Assembly (NCBI GenBank): GCA_017860335.1
Contig: JAFNAU010000013.1
Coordinates: 1 to 15,596 of the forward strand
Origin: Bacteroidota bacterium
Lineage (GTDB): Bacteria > Bacteroidota > Bacteroidia > Bacteroidales > Paludibacteraceae
Reading direction: 5' to 3'
DNA length: 15,596 bases
This document shows, piece by piece, positions 1 through 9,400 of this stretch. Position numbers and translations under genes: made by a program. Position 1 is the stretch's first letter; the number at the start of each line of letters is the position of its first letter. The notes under the pieces were generated by a model. The model worked only from the letters and a program-made list of their open reading frames with translations. It was not told the DNA's origin and ran no database searches.

Positions 1-97
1 TCGAATGTAAAAAACAATCATTCTACTACAAATATGTGACTTCTACGAAGTCAAAAAACAAAATAAATGCCATTTGTTAAAAAGTCAAGATGACTTC
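1..97 (-). repeat. Multi-hairpin intergenic repeat, left copy
   Basis: Two short perfect hairpins with 3-nt loops lie here: TGACTTC-TAC-GAAGTCA at 37-53 and AAGTCA-AGA-TGACTT at 82-96. The reverse complement matches the right edge of the window (15501-15596) in three separated blocks: 79-97 (19 nt, identical), 24-36 (TACTACAAATATG, identical) and 1-6 (TCGAAT, identical). The hairpin at 37-53 differs in sequence from its counterpart (AAATTCC-AGA-GGAATTT) but keeps a 7-bp stem and a 3-nt loop, so structure and not sequence is conserved there. Spacers between blocks vary in length. The right copy has one more hairpin just outside TCGAAT; here the window starts exactly at that point, so this copy is probably cut. 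The form resembles REP-like elements mobilised by IS200/IS605-type (RAYT) transposases, which is inference. Confidence 0.7.
79..97 (-). terminator. Possible intrinsic terminator of ptb (inside the repeat)
   Basis: Read on the minus strand, a 6-bp stem (AAGTCA/TGACTT) with loop TCT runs into five T, about 20 nt after the ptb stop codon. The stem is short and weak, but position and T-run fit an intrinsic terminator. It is also part of the hairpin repeat, so a terminator role may be incidental. Confidence 0.35.
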
Positions 98-116
98 TAT
101 AGTATTTACAGGCGGG

Positions 117-1028
117 CTATGCCAGGATACAGGCAACGGCAATGCTGTAAAATTTCGAAAGAGAGCTTTCGCTGCGCGAGGTGAGTACACAGGGTTTTGA
201 GGTTCCCTGCAAGATACCACCCATTTGCGCTCCGGCAAACAGTGCAACTCCTTTGTAGAATACGTTGGCTGCTGCAAAATCGGGAAATATCAGTACATCA
301 GCATCTCCCAGCACAGGTGTCGGTACATTTTTTATGCTGCCACGTTCGTTGTCAAGTGCCAGAAATATATCCAGTGGTCCATCCATTATCACATCACCAA
401 ATTCACCCATACGCCACATTTGCATGATGTCCAGATAATCCTGCATAAACATGATTTTGGGGCTTGGTTTTTCGGTAGCATGTATCAGAGCTACTTTCGG
501 GTGTGTGAAACCGAATTTCCTGCAGGTGTTGATGGCATATTTTATCATCGCTTTGCGCTGCTCGAGCGTAGGATAAGGAATTACGGCGGGGTCCGAAAAA
601 AACAGCAGTTTATGATATCCCGGAATTTCGAGTGCTGCATTGTAGGTAAGCACGTTGCCCGAAGGCAGCAACCCTTTTTCCTTATCCAGTATAGCCCGCA
701 GTATTACATCGGTGTTGACCAGTCCTTTCATCAGTATATCGGCTTCACCTTCCTTTACCATGCGTACTGCTTCGAGGGTTGCCTCCTGAACTTCAGGTTT
801 ATCGACAATGTGAATAAAGGGAAGTATCGACGGTTTCTCGAACAACTCAGGAGACTCGATGGCTGCAACATCGCCCACCAGATATGCTTCCACAATGCCT
901 GCTTCCACAGCCATCAGTACAGCTTCAAGTGTATGAGAATCAATAGCATTGGCAACAGCCAGTTTTTTCCGGCAATTGGCTTCTGCAAGGTGTGAAGTCA
1001 GGTCGTTGAAGGATGAAATGGGTTGCAT
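117..1028 (-). CDS. ptb: Phosphate butyryltransferase (phosphate acetyl/butyryltransferase family)
   Basis: The 303-aa product has the usual length of Ptb and fits the PTA_PTB family along its whole length. Recognisable stretches are DILMKGLVNT (97-106), DGPLDIFLALD (216-226), PDFAAANVFYKG (249-260) and the C-terminal SRSESSLSKFYSIA (284-297). These line the acyl-CoA/phosphate binding cleft in the family. The cytosolic enzyme converts butyryl-CoA (or a related short or branched acyl-CoA) and phosphate to acyl phosphate and CoA. In fermentative Bacteroidales a kinase (Buk) then makes ATP and the free acid. No buk is in the window; the downstream side is cut off after about 116 bp of repeat, so it could lie beyond the left edge or elsewhere. 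The ATG start is supported by a -33/-7 promoter 28 nt upstream. A phosphate acetyltransferase with other acyl specificity is the main alternative; the absence of the long N-terminal part of many Pta proteins and the motif set favour Ptb. Confidence 0.9.
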   Translation of the reverse strand: MQPISSFNDLTSHLAEANCRKKLAVANAIDSHTLEAVLMAVEAGIVEAYLVGDVAAIESPELFEKPSILPFIHIVDKPEVQEATLEAVRMVKEGEADILMKGLVNTDVILRAILDKEKGLLPSGNVLTYNAALEIPGYHKLLFFSDPAVIPYPTLEQRKAMIKYAINTCRKFGFTHPKVALIHATEKPSPKIMFMQDYLDIMQMWRMGEFGDVIMDGPLDIFLALDNERGSIKNVPTPVLGDADVLIFPDFAAANVFYKGVALFAGAQMGGILQGTSKPCVLTSRSESSLSKFYSIAVACILA

Positions 1029-1055
1029 ATAATTATGTTTCTACATTCGGTACTG

Positions 1056-1085
1056 CAAATGTATTAATTTATTTTCAGCCCGCAA
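1056..1085 (-). promoter_or_regulatory. Bacteroidetes-type promoter of ptb
   Basis: On the minus strand a -7 box TACATTTG (1056-1063) matches the Bacteroidetes consensus TAnnTTTG exactly. A -33 TTG (1083-1085) lies 19 nt upstream, which is the expected spacing. Transcription would start near 1050, giving a leader of about 20 nt before the ATG at 1028. Confidence 0.7.
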
Positions 1086-1314
1086 GTCCTGCAAATGGTT
1101 GGAAGGGAAGTCATTTCTGGTCTTAAATTACAAATGTTTATTCACCAAATTGTTTTCTTTCAAATTTGTAATATTTTGCTCGTTTCCTTTAAAATAACAT
1201 CGAAAAAACAGGAAAAATATTTTTTGAAATATTTCATCCGTATGCATGAAAAAAACTTTTTTACTCCTTAAATGTTTATACATCAAACAAAAAATCAAAT
1301 TAAAAAATATAATT

Positions 1315-1734
1315 ATGAAACAAATGATTACAGCTCAATGGATGGGCGATATGGCTTTCGAAACAGAACTGAACGGTCACAAACTCGTGATGGATGCCGC
1401 TGAAGAGGGAGGAGGTCATGATTCCGGTCCGCGTCCAAAAATACTGATGCTCGCAGCACTGGCTGGTTGTACGGGGATGGATGTGGTTTTGATTCTTCGC
1501 AAAATGAGAGTTGAGGTTGTGAAGTGTAATGTCAGCGTGGAGGCTGATGTAACCGAAGAACATCCAAAACATTACAGCCGGATGCATGTCATCTACGAAT
1601 TTACGGGCAAAAATCTCCCACTCGACAAACTTGAGAAAGCTGTCCGTATGTCGGAGGAAACCTATTGTGGTGTAGGTGCAGTGTATCGTAAGGCGATAGA
1701 GGTAACTTCTGAAATCAGGATCAATGAGGGTTGA
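1315..1734 (+). CDS. OsmC-family peroxiredoxin-like protein
   Basis: This encodes a 139-aa OsmC/Ohr-superfamily protein. The two family cysteines are present: Cys52 in the helix stretch PKILMLAALAGCTGMDV and Cys118 in EETYCGVGAVY. In this superfamily they form the redox-active thiol pair that reduces organic or fatty acid hydroperoxides in the cytosol. The N-terminal strand (MITAQWMGDMAFET) and the C-terminal strand (IEVTSEIRI) also fit. An in-frame ATG at 1246 would add 23 Lys/Leu/Ile-rich residues (MKKTFLLLKCLYIKQK...), but these read like translated AT-rich leader, and family proteins begin close to the MITAQW strand, so the ATG at 1315 is chosen. No clear ribosome binding site is visible, which is common in this phylum, and no clean TAnnTTTG box was found upstream. 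It is transcribed alone and divergently from ptb. It is closer to the short general OsmC proteins than to Ohr, and the substrate is unknown. Confidence 0.88.
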   Translation: MKQMITAQWMGDMAFETELNGHKLVMDAAEEGGGHDSGPRPKILMLAALAGCTGMDVVLILRKMRVEVVKCNVSVEADVTEEHPKHYSRMHVIYEFTGKNLPLDKLEKAVRMSEETYCGVGAVYRKAIEVTSEIRINEG

Positions 1735-1782
1735 TAAAAATGCATGAATTTCAACGTTAAAACATAGATAAACTTTAGGAAA

Positions 1783-1905
1783 TTATTCTTCCGGAAGTTC
1801 TTTGATATTGTTCAATCTTAAAAATTTGGTTAGCTTGAAATTTTCCAACAAGTTTGTCTTTACTTTTTTAATAAAGCTATAATGTCGCTCCTGTATTTGT
1901 GCCAT
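1783..1905 (-). CDS. Small ORF, unknown function (40 aa)
   Basis: An ATG-initiated ORF of 40 codons, too short for standard gene calling. The product is charged and helical-looking, beginning MAQIQERHYSFIKKVK and ending RLNNIKELPEE, with alternating Lys/Glu and Leu/Ile/Phe as in an amphipathic helix. The composition looks more like real protein than translated AT-rich spacer, because it keeps Gln, Glu, Lys, Asn and Leu balance without runs of Lys/Asn/Ile. I do not recognise a family, no promoter box is evident, and it could be the remnant C-terminus of a larger gene. Confidence 0.25.
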   Translation of the reverse strand: MAQIQERHYSFIKKVKTNLLENFKLTKFLRLNNIKELPEE

Positions 1906-1971
1906 ATGACATTAATAGGATTAAATGAAAAACGTTCTTTGAGATTTTGTTATAATAGATGATATTTAGGA

Positions 1972-2035
1972 CTTTGCAGTAGCCGCATGAAGTGAAGGCG
2001 TAGTGAAGGCGAAACGGAATGCGGCTACTGCAAAG
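1972..2035. repeat. Perfect 17-bp stem-loop with a tandem motif in the loop
   Basis: The arms 1972-1988 and 2019-2035 are perfectly complementary over 17 bp (left arm CTTTGCAGTAGCCGCAT). The 30-nt loop contains GTGAAGGCG twice, separated by TA. No T-run follows on either strand, so it is not a typical intrinsic terminator. Its GC content is well above the AT-rich surroundings, which suggests a selected or transposed element. Confidence 0.7.
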
Positions 2036-2192
2036 ACAGGTTTATTCCTTAATACTTACGATTATGATAAACAATTCATCTATCCACAAATGGGATCGGC
2101 TTAAACAAAAGCAATTGGACACTCAGACCAATAACATGACATCATCCAAAAACGCAAGGTGTCGTTACTGATGTCTCTTAACTTTATTTCAA

Positions 2193-2340
2193 TCAGATTG
2201 GATATTTTATATCCTTATGTTTTATAGTCTTATCTTGAAATATTTTTACATCTGAAATTTCAATTTTTTCATTCCTATTGATTTGACTTGAACAACTAAT
2301 CAAAAAAAATAAAACAAATAAAAATACTAGAATTTCTCAT
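2193..2340 (-). pseudogene. Frameshifted remnant of a small lipoprotein gene
   Basis: On the minus strand one frame reads ILVFLFVLFFLISCSSQ and then a hydrophilic tail that ends DIKYPI at a TGA (2193-2195). The first part is a textbook lipoprotein signal peptide with lipobox LISC. The only nearby ATG (2338-2340, reading MRNSS...) is in another frame and meets a stop after 14 codons. One extra base, or two missing bases, just after ATG AGA would join the ATG to the lipoprotein frame (MR-ILVFLF...). The mature part is only about 34 residues and AT-rich, so both ends may be decayed. A non-ATG start is an alternative to the frameshift. The signal peptide pattern is seen; the gene status is inferred. 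Confidence 0.35.
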
Positions 2341-2412
2341 ATTATTTTACTTTATGGAGTTATATTTTAATGCCATGTAATTAGGTTATTTCATTATGGA
2401 TAGTATAGATAT

Positions 2413-2619
2413 TTATTCTTTGGTCGAAACGTCTATGATACTTTTCAACGAAGTGATGTAACAGGGCGATAGTTTTTTATTCTTCAGCTTCCATTTCCAG
2501 TCAAAACTACCCTTTCGGATTTGCTCTTTAATGGCAGCAACCTTATGCAATGGTTAACGATTCCAAAAGCATTCGGAATCTGCTATTGTTGTAAAAGGAT
2601 GTTTAGTCCGAAGAAACAT
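2413..2619 (-). pseudogene. Small ORF interrupted by one in-frame stop codon
   Basis: A 69-codon reading frame runs from an ATG at 2617-2619 to a TAA at 2413-2415, with one internal TAA at codon 22. Before the stop it reads MFLRTKHPFTTIADSECFWN; after it, LHKVAAIKEQIRKGSFDWKW... to SLKSIIDVSTKE. Both halves have ordinary protein-like composition and share one frame, which suggests a recent nonsense mutation in a small gene. The family is not recognised. A -7 box lies 7 nt upstream of the ATG. The second half could alternatively be translated alone from a non-ATG start. Confidence 0.35.
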
Positions 2620-2625
2620 ACACAA

Positions 2626-2633
2626 CAAATATA
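2626..2633 (-). promoter_or_regulatory. Candidate -7 box (TATATTTG)
   Basis: Minus-strand TATATTTG matches TAnnTTTG exactly and sits 6 nt before the ATG of the interrupted ORF at 2619. No -33 TTG lies at the expected distance, so this may be a chance match in AT-rich DNA. Confidence 0.25.
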
Positions 2634-2681
2634 AAGTATTTATTTTTTGTCCGGAACACAGCTCCTTACAAAACAGAAGAG

Positions 2682-2705
2682 GGTGCCCAGAACTTATTGG
2701 ACACC
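2682..2705 (-). terminator. Intrinsic terminator of operon A
   Basis: On the minus strand GGTGTCC, a 10-nt loop and GGGCACC form a 7-bp stem with one U-G pair. A pyrimidine-rich stretch (CTCTTCTGTTTTGT) follows. It begins about 40 nt after the stop of the 221-aa protein, where the end of the two-gene transcript is expected. The T-run is interrupted, so efficiency may be modest. Confidence 0.55.
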
Positions 2706-2745
2706 TTCCTAATCGTTGAATTAAATTCCGTAAATTATTTTGTTG

Positions 2746-3411
2746 TTACTTTCGCATCACGAAACTAATCCAACCGGCATAACATGCAATGAACAATATC
2801 AACATCCAAATCCCTTCACCCACGGGTATCATTTCGTTTTCGTTGGGGTCTGTCATGGGATCACTCAGGATGATTCCATCAGCACTGGAAGGAGGAGTTC
2901 CATTGGGCGTTTTTGGCACAGCGAAGGGCGATGTAGCACCGGGTTCTGTCAGGGTTATACCTCCGGCAGTTTGCGCTACTACCTTGCCTCCGGTTTTGCT
3001 TCCACGACTACTGTAGACCAGTATTTCTGTCGAACAATATCCTCCACCCTTATACATATCGCTGTTTCTATTGCTTTTCACACTGTATCTGTAACTCGTA
3101 TAATCATACTGGATATTTCCCCGGTCAGATGTGATACCATCCATCCGGACATCTTTGTGAAGCGGAGTAGCTGCTGTACGGGGCATATTTAGATCATTCA
3201 GCCGGGTATTGGAGTGCGTACTACGACCATTTTTCGTCTTTATATTTTCGAACTGCACAGTCGGACTTACCGGTTTTTGATTGTATATACTCGAAACAGA
3301 TTGGGTTGTCGTTTTTATATCGGTGAATATCGAATAGTATACAAAGCCGCCTCCCATCACTACTGTCAGAGTAAGTAATACAATTTCTGCTATTTTCTTC
3401 CTTATATTCAT
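2746..3411 (-). CDS. Small membrane protein with PVGEGIW C-terminal tail, partner of the giant T9SS protein
   Basis: The 221-aa protein has an N-terminal hydrophobic segment after basic residues (RKKIAEIVLLTLTVVMGGGFVYYSIF, about 4-29), which could be an uncleaved signal anchor. A hydrophilic Ser/Thr/Asn/Gly/Pro-rich middle follows, with one tyrosine cluster (YDYTSYRYSV). The end is PVGEGIW (196-202), a hydrophobic stretch (MLILFIACYAGW, through about 218) and MRK. The tail repeats the layout of the 212-aa protein of operon B (PVGDGVW at 190-196), and the middles are weakly alike (Tyr-rich patch, then Lys-Ser-Asn, then an Arg-Gly-Ser/Thr patch). The gene starts 8 nt after the stop of the 2073-aa T9SS gene, so it is surely co-transcribed and probably translationally coupled. 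I cannot name a family. Processing of the tail by a sortase-like enzyme, or simple double anchoring in the inner membrane, are both possible. Confidence 0.75.
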   Translation of the reverse strand: MNIRKKIAEIVLLTLTVVMGGGFVYYSIFTDIKTTTQSVSSIYNQKPVSPTVQFENIKTKNGRSTHSNTRLNDLNMPRTAATPLHKDVRMDGITSDRGNIQYDYTSYRYSVKSNRNSDMYKGGGYCSTEILVYSSRGSKTGGKVVAQTAGGITLTEPGATSPFAVPKTPNGTPPSSADGIILSDPMTDPNENEMIPVGEGIWMLILFIACYAGWISFVMRK

Positions 3412-3419
3412 ATCACGGC

Positions 3420-6400
3420 TTATTTAATGATCAGCTTAATTGTTTCCTGTTTTCCATCTGCTTTCAGGCTTAATATATAAACCCCTGATTGCAACGATAC
3501 AGGAATCTCTGTTACAGCCGTTGAGATATTCCTGTTTATCAGCGTCTTACCGGAGATGTCGTACAGATACATAGTCCCTGCACTGGGTGTGAGGTTACTG
3601 ATGATCAGCCGGTTGTTGTTCAGCACGTAGCCATTGAGATAGCGGAACTTATCGCTACTGAGGTCGATGTAAGTCGAGTTGGCAATAATAAACCGCTTGA
3701 TGCTGGTTCCCTTGCTGTCGGCTGTGAAACGGTAGGTCGTCGTATCTCTGTCGAGTGGTGTAACCGTCCGGGCTACGAGGTCAATCAGTTGCAGACTCGC
3801 ATATTCATGAAGGTTGGTTTTAGCCAGATTAAGCGTGTATTCCGTATCTTCATTGGCGTAGAAACTGAGGACCTCGCCATCAATGGTTTTATCTGCATTG
3901 ACCTGCATCGGTCCGTTTGCATTTTCAGTATAAATAAACGCGGTGGGTGTTCCGAAAAATTTCCGTCCGTCCCAGCCATCGTCGCGCTTACTGGTCGTAC
4001 CCTCCTGACTGAAGAGCCACAGGTTATCGTTTGTTGACTTACTTGCCAGGTTTACATGCAAGTATTTCAACCGTTCGCGGGGTGCAGTCTGAGGCTTGGT
4101 GTTAATCGCCACATCAGCATAAGGCAATGTAATCGTCACCGGTTCATCACTAACGCTTTGGTAGTATGGTTCCGTTCCCCTGTGGAACAGCAAAAAACCG
4201 TTCATCGAAGGAATTTTTCCGTCATAAATGGCTGGAGCTGTATTCTGCGGGATAGATGTATATTGTCCTGCCGTAATTGCGGTACCATCGTTCAGACCTC
4301 CACCGGTTGTGTTCCCCCAGTTGGTAAAACTTCCGGTATTGTAAAGATACACCGTTGGCTCAATCTTTGGCTGAGATGCAAAATCCAGCTTATCGATATC
4401 GATGGAAGCCGTATAGGAATTACCAAAGATATTTTGTCCCAATCCGTAACGCAGGTTGTTGATATTGATATCTCCCGAACCACTCACCGCTGGTGCACTG
4501 CGTGTGAGTGTAATGGACTTATCGCAGTACTGCAGTTTACCGGGTATGGAGTAAACAGTCTTGTTGCGCTGTGTAATTTCATAGCCCTTAAAGGCTGTGA
4601 GAATGCTGTCGTTTGTCAGTTTTTTCCATTTTTGATAATATTGAGTATTGTCACCGTTATAGTTTTCAAAGTATTTCCTCAGGAACGATCCGGAGAATGT
4701 AGGATAGGATGTGACACTTGCTACCGGAACACCGAAATACTGCCAGTGGTAAGAAGCTGTGAATGGTGTATTATATGTTGGACTACCGGGAATATTATCT
4801 GTCCAGTTTGTTTCGGTATCTTTATATCCCTGGGCATACAAGTCAACAGTGACATACACATCCTTGTACGTAGAACCAGATTGAGCCGTACAGTTGATGA
4901 TGAAAGTGCCGTTAGGTGTACCCGGTGCAGCTTTTATCTGAATTTTGGATGCATCGGCAGGTGACGAACAGCCTGTAATAATTCCACTGACAGTGAGCGA
5001 GGAACCGGCAGGGACAACAACGGCTTTATCTGAAAGGTTCGTTAAATCATGAACAACTGTCGAAGAATTATACGGGAGCATCATATCGTTAGCAGCAACA
5101 GTTCCATAATTGGCAACCGTGGCAAATTCCACATTGTTTCCCGATGACGGCACAACAGCAGGAACCCAGTTTACAGCTGTATTCCAGTCACTGCTGGTAC
5201 TTCCTGTCCAGATAAATCTGGAGGTTACGATAACACTGGCAGATGCGCCTGTAAAACCGCTGGTTCTGGCACAGCCGTGCACGCCAGTTACCGAAACCAG
5301 TGTATAAGTAGTAGTTGAATAAACTGTTCCTACACTGAAAGGAATTCCCGACTCTACATTATTAACGGTAACATTACCCGGATCATAAACCAATGTATAC
5401 GGACCAGAGCCGCTGGATGCTGTCCAGGTAAGCATAGCTGTTCCTCCGGAATAAATGTTATTACCTGCCAGTGATCCCTGGGGCAATGCCCAGATCGTGA
5501 CAGTAAATGCATATCCATTGCTAATACATCCTGTGGTGCTGTTTTTCACGAATAAAGTTCCGTTGTAAGTACCAGAACCTACAGAGACAGGTACTGTCAA
5601 ACTGATGGGACTCTCCAGTGAAACAAAGCTGATATCCGAAAATCCTGCGGCTTCGGCTGTTGCATCGAAATCCACCATATATTGATCGGGACTACCGCTA
5701 GTGGCTGAATAAGTCAGCAAAGCTGAAGTGCTACCTTCGCACACCTCAGGGCTGACACCCAAAGTAATGGTGGGCAATACGTTAACAGTTAATATTGATG
5801 TTCCATCGGAAGTCACACTGCTTCCGCAGTCGCGGGTTATTACTACCCTGTAAGCATAGCCATTCATGCTGTAAGAAGGATTTGCTATACTTAAAGACAC
5901 AGTTGCAGCACCCGAATAAACACTACCGTTTGCTACCGGACTGAAAGTTCCTCCGGTTCCGGTTGTGCTCACTTCCCATTGATAGGATGAATTACTGCCG
6001 GTAGCAGAAACGCTGAACACAGCAGTACCGCTATTATCACAGACGGATACAGATACTGGCTGTGTATTGATCACAGGAGGCGTACACTCAGAACCCACAG
6101 CAAAATTACTGAAGGAAGTTTGCCCGGTAATGGTACTAAAGTTTGGACTGTTAAACGCAGCACCAACGGAAGAATTCGTTGTCCCATCGCCTTTAACGAT
6201 TACCGGACTGCCACTACCGGGATTGAAGGGATCGCCATTGAGCGTTAAATTATAGGCAAAGGCACTTCCGCCTGTTTGTGTAATTGTCCAGTAACGATCT
6301 GTCTGGTAATAGGTATTTGCCGGTATTGATCCCGAAATAGGCGATTCAAACTGTTCGGCAGTTACGGTACTTGTACCTGATAGTGCTGTATATTCTAATG

Positions 6401-9400
6401 TTAGCGGACGGTAGTTTCCCCCTTTTCCTATCGGAAAAGTTTTGGAACCAGTTGTACAATAAACTCTGGCTAACTTACCATTAATATAGCTAGTTGAGGT
6501 TGGATAGACGGGATAAGTAATATCTCCGCTGCAACCAACGGTCATCGTGTAGCTTCCTGTTGTGAGTAAACCGATGGCCAGGTTCAATGTTCCGTTCGAA
6601 GTTGCATTGTTGGTGATTGTTACACCGGCGGTATTATTAATTGTCAGGTTAGTGAAAGTAGTTGCTATTGAACCTCCCAGTATTTGAGTAGCTGTACCGT
6701 TAAGATTAACATTCGTTACCGACCAGCTGCCGGATGAATTATTGATGAAATTTCCGCCTACGTTGAGTGTGGTTCCCAAAGGAGTTGCTGCACCGCCCAG
6801 AACGAATTCGTGACTTACTGACAAAGTCGGTGGCAGGGTTTTAGTGCCACTGCCACTCAGAGTAAGGCTGTAGTATATATTATTCTGCGGATCAACAACC
6901 GTTTGGGCGCCGCCATTATATTCAACCGTATTATCAAATGTACTGGCAACAAAAGCTCCGTTATTGGTGAATGTTCCCGAAATGTAAATATGTGAATTGG
7001 CTTCTGCTGTTGCACTTGCTCCAGAATTGATTGTCAGATTATCGAAATGAGGTATCCCGAGTATCGGAGTACTGTAGCCGGAGGTGGTTGTACCAATTAT
7101 CACGGTACTACCGTTATAGTTTGACAATCCAGATTGATCTTCGAAACCGCTGTAGTTATTGGCATTAATAGTCAAAGTCTGTCCATTGAAGTTCATGATC
7201 CCGCCGAATAAAATCTGAAGACCTCCAATTGTTTGACCTGCTGCCAGTATCGGATCATTGGGAGTAGTGGATGCATCGGGAATAATGGCAGTCATTTTAT
7301 CACCTGGAATCCCAGCCGACCAGTTCAAATCATTATTCCAGGCAGTTGATTCACTTCCATCCCAAACAGTATGTCCCTCACTGTAATCATGTATATTGAA
7401 AATAGTTCGCCAGTTATGTGTGCTGTTGGATTGGAAATAATCCATCGGTATGCCTGAAAGACCGATATAATTATTTATATAATCGTAACTTGACCTGCCA
7501 TGTTCGTCGCCCAAGGGTGCACCATCAAGTGTTCCGCCATCAATATCCACATCGAAGTCACCGGTTGTGAGTGAACTTTCGGTATTTCCGTTCAGTTCAC
7601 TATCTATATAATGGAGGTTCATAGCCACTCTTCCTCCGGTGCCTCCGTTCGGGATCATTTCATAACTGCGCTTTATTGAAGTAGAATATCCCCAGGTATC
7701 TCCATCTCCATATGCAGTCCCTATTGTTACGATAACCATAACGTCGGTGGGAGCAACCGTGTAAGCATACGTGGTGTACTGGTTGCCGAAAGTATAAGCT
7801 GTATTAGCCGAAAGGTCGCTGCGGTATATTTTACCGGTTACATCGCCCTGTCCGGTTGTGGTGGCATTATTACCCATTGTCAGGGTATAGGAAGTAATTG
7901 GAACATACACATTGGCAGCTGTGGTACGTGGATAATTTCCGTAACTTGTTACCATTTCGAGTGCTCCGACAGTAGCTGATGGATTGGCAGCAATGAGATT
8001 AAGAGTTTCATTCACGGTGATATTGCTAGCGGCTTTAACTCCGCCACCGGTTGCTGTATTATTGATGATGAGATTATAAAAAGCATTTGTTCCAGAGCCA
8101 CCAATTGTCTGTGCTGATGAACTGCCTGTAAAACTGACTGTTCCCATGTTTGGTGTAAACGTACCATTGTTGGTCCAATTGCCGTAAATATTCAGGGAAT
8201 TTGAACTGCTAACTGTTAACGAAGCACCTGAATCGATGGTGATATTCCGGCAATTACCTCCGGTGGTTCCGATAACAGGTTGATAGAGTACATTTGGAGA
8301 CGAAACGGGAGGTATGATAACATCTGTGGTTAAGTTAGGCACACCACCGCACCAGTTCGCCGGATTATCCCAGTCAGTGCTAACCTGACCGATCCAGGTT
8401 CCGGGTCCTGTAGTCCAGACGGATAAGGTTGTGGTTTTCCCTGTGAATGTCGTTCCGCAATTTGTCAAAGGATTGGTAATTGTAATACTTGTAACCTCAA
8501 GCGTTTGACCATTGTTTGAAGCAGCTAATGCTGTTGTCTGAAAACTGGAAGTTCCTGTTGCACTTGAAATTAATCCGGTAACTGCAGGTTGTGCCACATT
8601 ATTAATCTTATAATTCACAGTAAAAGTATTGCTGGGCACTAATCCTGTGAGGTTAATAGTTGCAGACGATCCATCACAAACTGTTCTAAACTGCGATATT
8701 GTGCCCAAAGTTGGCAGGGGATTTACCACCACCTGTATGGGTTCACTGTTGGTATAAGTCATCCCGCTTAGCGTGGTGGTAACTTTAAGTGTGGCAGTAT
8801 AGGTTCCTTTCAGGGCTGTATTAATAATAACATTCTGGGTTATATATGTAGTAACTCCACCTCCGGGAGCAGTTACAGTCCAGCTATAGGTTGGCGCTGT
8901 ACCTATAGCTCCGCTGTAATTTCCGGTGAGAGAAATTGTATTTCCTTCGCAAATTGGAGAATTTGAAGAAGCTATAGCATTAATTGTACCTCCTCCAGCC
9001 ATTATCTGAGCAAATGTATATATTGAACCCGGTGCACCAGAACATGCAGCAAATGTTATTGAGCCAATCGTTATCACACAATTATTATTGCAATCCCCTG
9101 CCAAAGCGCCTGTATCAGTCTGAATGATTGCATTAGCAGGTAAGCTAAGAGTAGTCTTATTGTAGAAATTGATTACTCCGGTACCGGTATCAATCACAGT
9201 CATAGTATTGAGTGAAAATATGGTTGTTGAATTTCCACCGGTAAGGTTTAAAGTTCCTGAAATTGTAAGTGTGCCCATTGGTTGGGTGGTAATACCGGTG
9301 CTGCCTATTGATACTGTGTGTCCGGTCTGAATATGAATCGCACCGGTTCCTGTATTTTGACCGGGATATCCATCTGTGATTGAGGGTGTTGTCCAGGTCA

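Larger units (their letters stand above)
1735..2681. other. AT-rich spacer with decayed or very small genes
   Basis: Nearly 1 kb lies between the OsmC gene and the terminator of operon A and carries no long ORF. It is not featureless. All coding-like traces are on the minus strand: a 40-codon ORF (1783-1905), a lipoprotein-like sequence with a frameshift (2193-2340) and an ORF split by one stop (2413-2619). A long perfect stem-loop lies at 1972-2035. Together this looks like a graveyard of small genes next to a surface-protein locus. Confidence 0.5.

Noticed and set aside
225..995. 256-codon plus-strand ORF opposite ptb
   Set aside because: Antisense shadow of a well-supported ptb gene; the translation is Cys/His/Tyr-rich with no recognisable domain.
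1246..1314. Upstream in-frame ATG for the OsmC gene, giving a possible hydrophobic N-terminus
   Set aside because: The 23 extra residues are encoded by AT-rich leader, and OsmC proteins are cytosolic and start near the MITAQW strand.
1972..2035. Integron attC site
   Set aside because: Long stem and size fit superficially, but the 7-bp core sites of the RYYYAAC/GTTRRRY type and unpaired extrahelical bases are absent.
2064..2171. 35-codon plus-strand ORF (MINNSSIHKWDRLKQKQLDT...)
   Set aside because: Short, no promoter or family, and in the middle of a spacer whose other coding traces are on the minus strand. Not enough to annotate.
4056..4964. 302-codon plus-strand ORF opposite the giant T9SS gene
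   Set aside because: Lies fully within the conserved C-terminal region of the minus-strand gene; product is Cys/Arg-rich and unlike a real protein.
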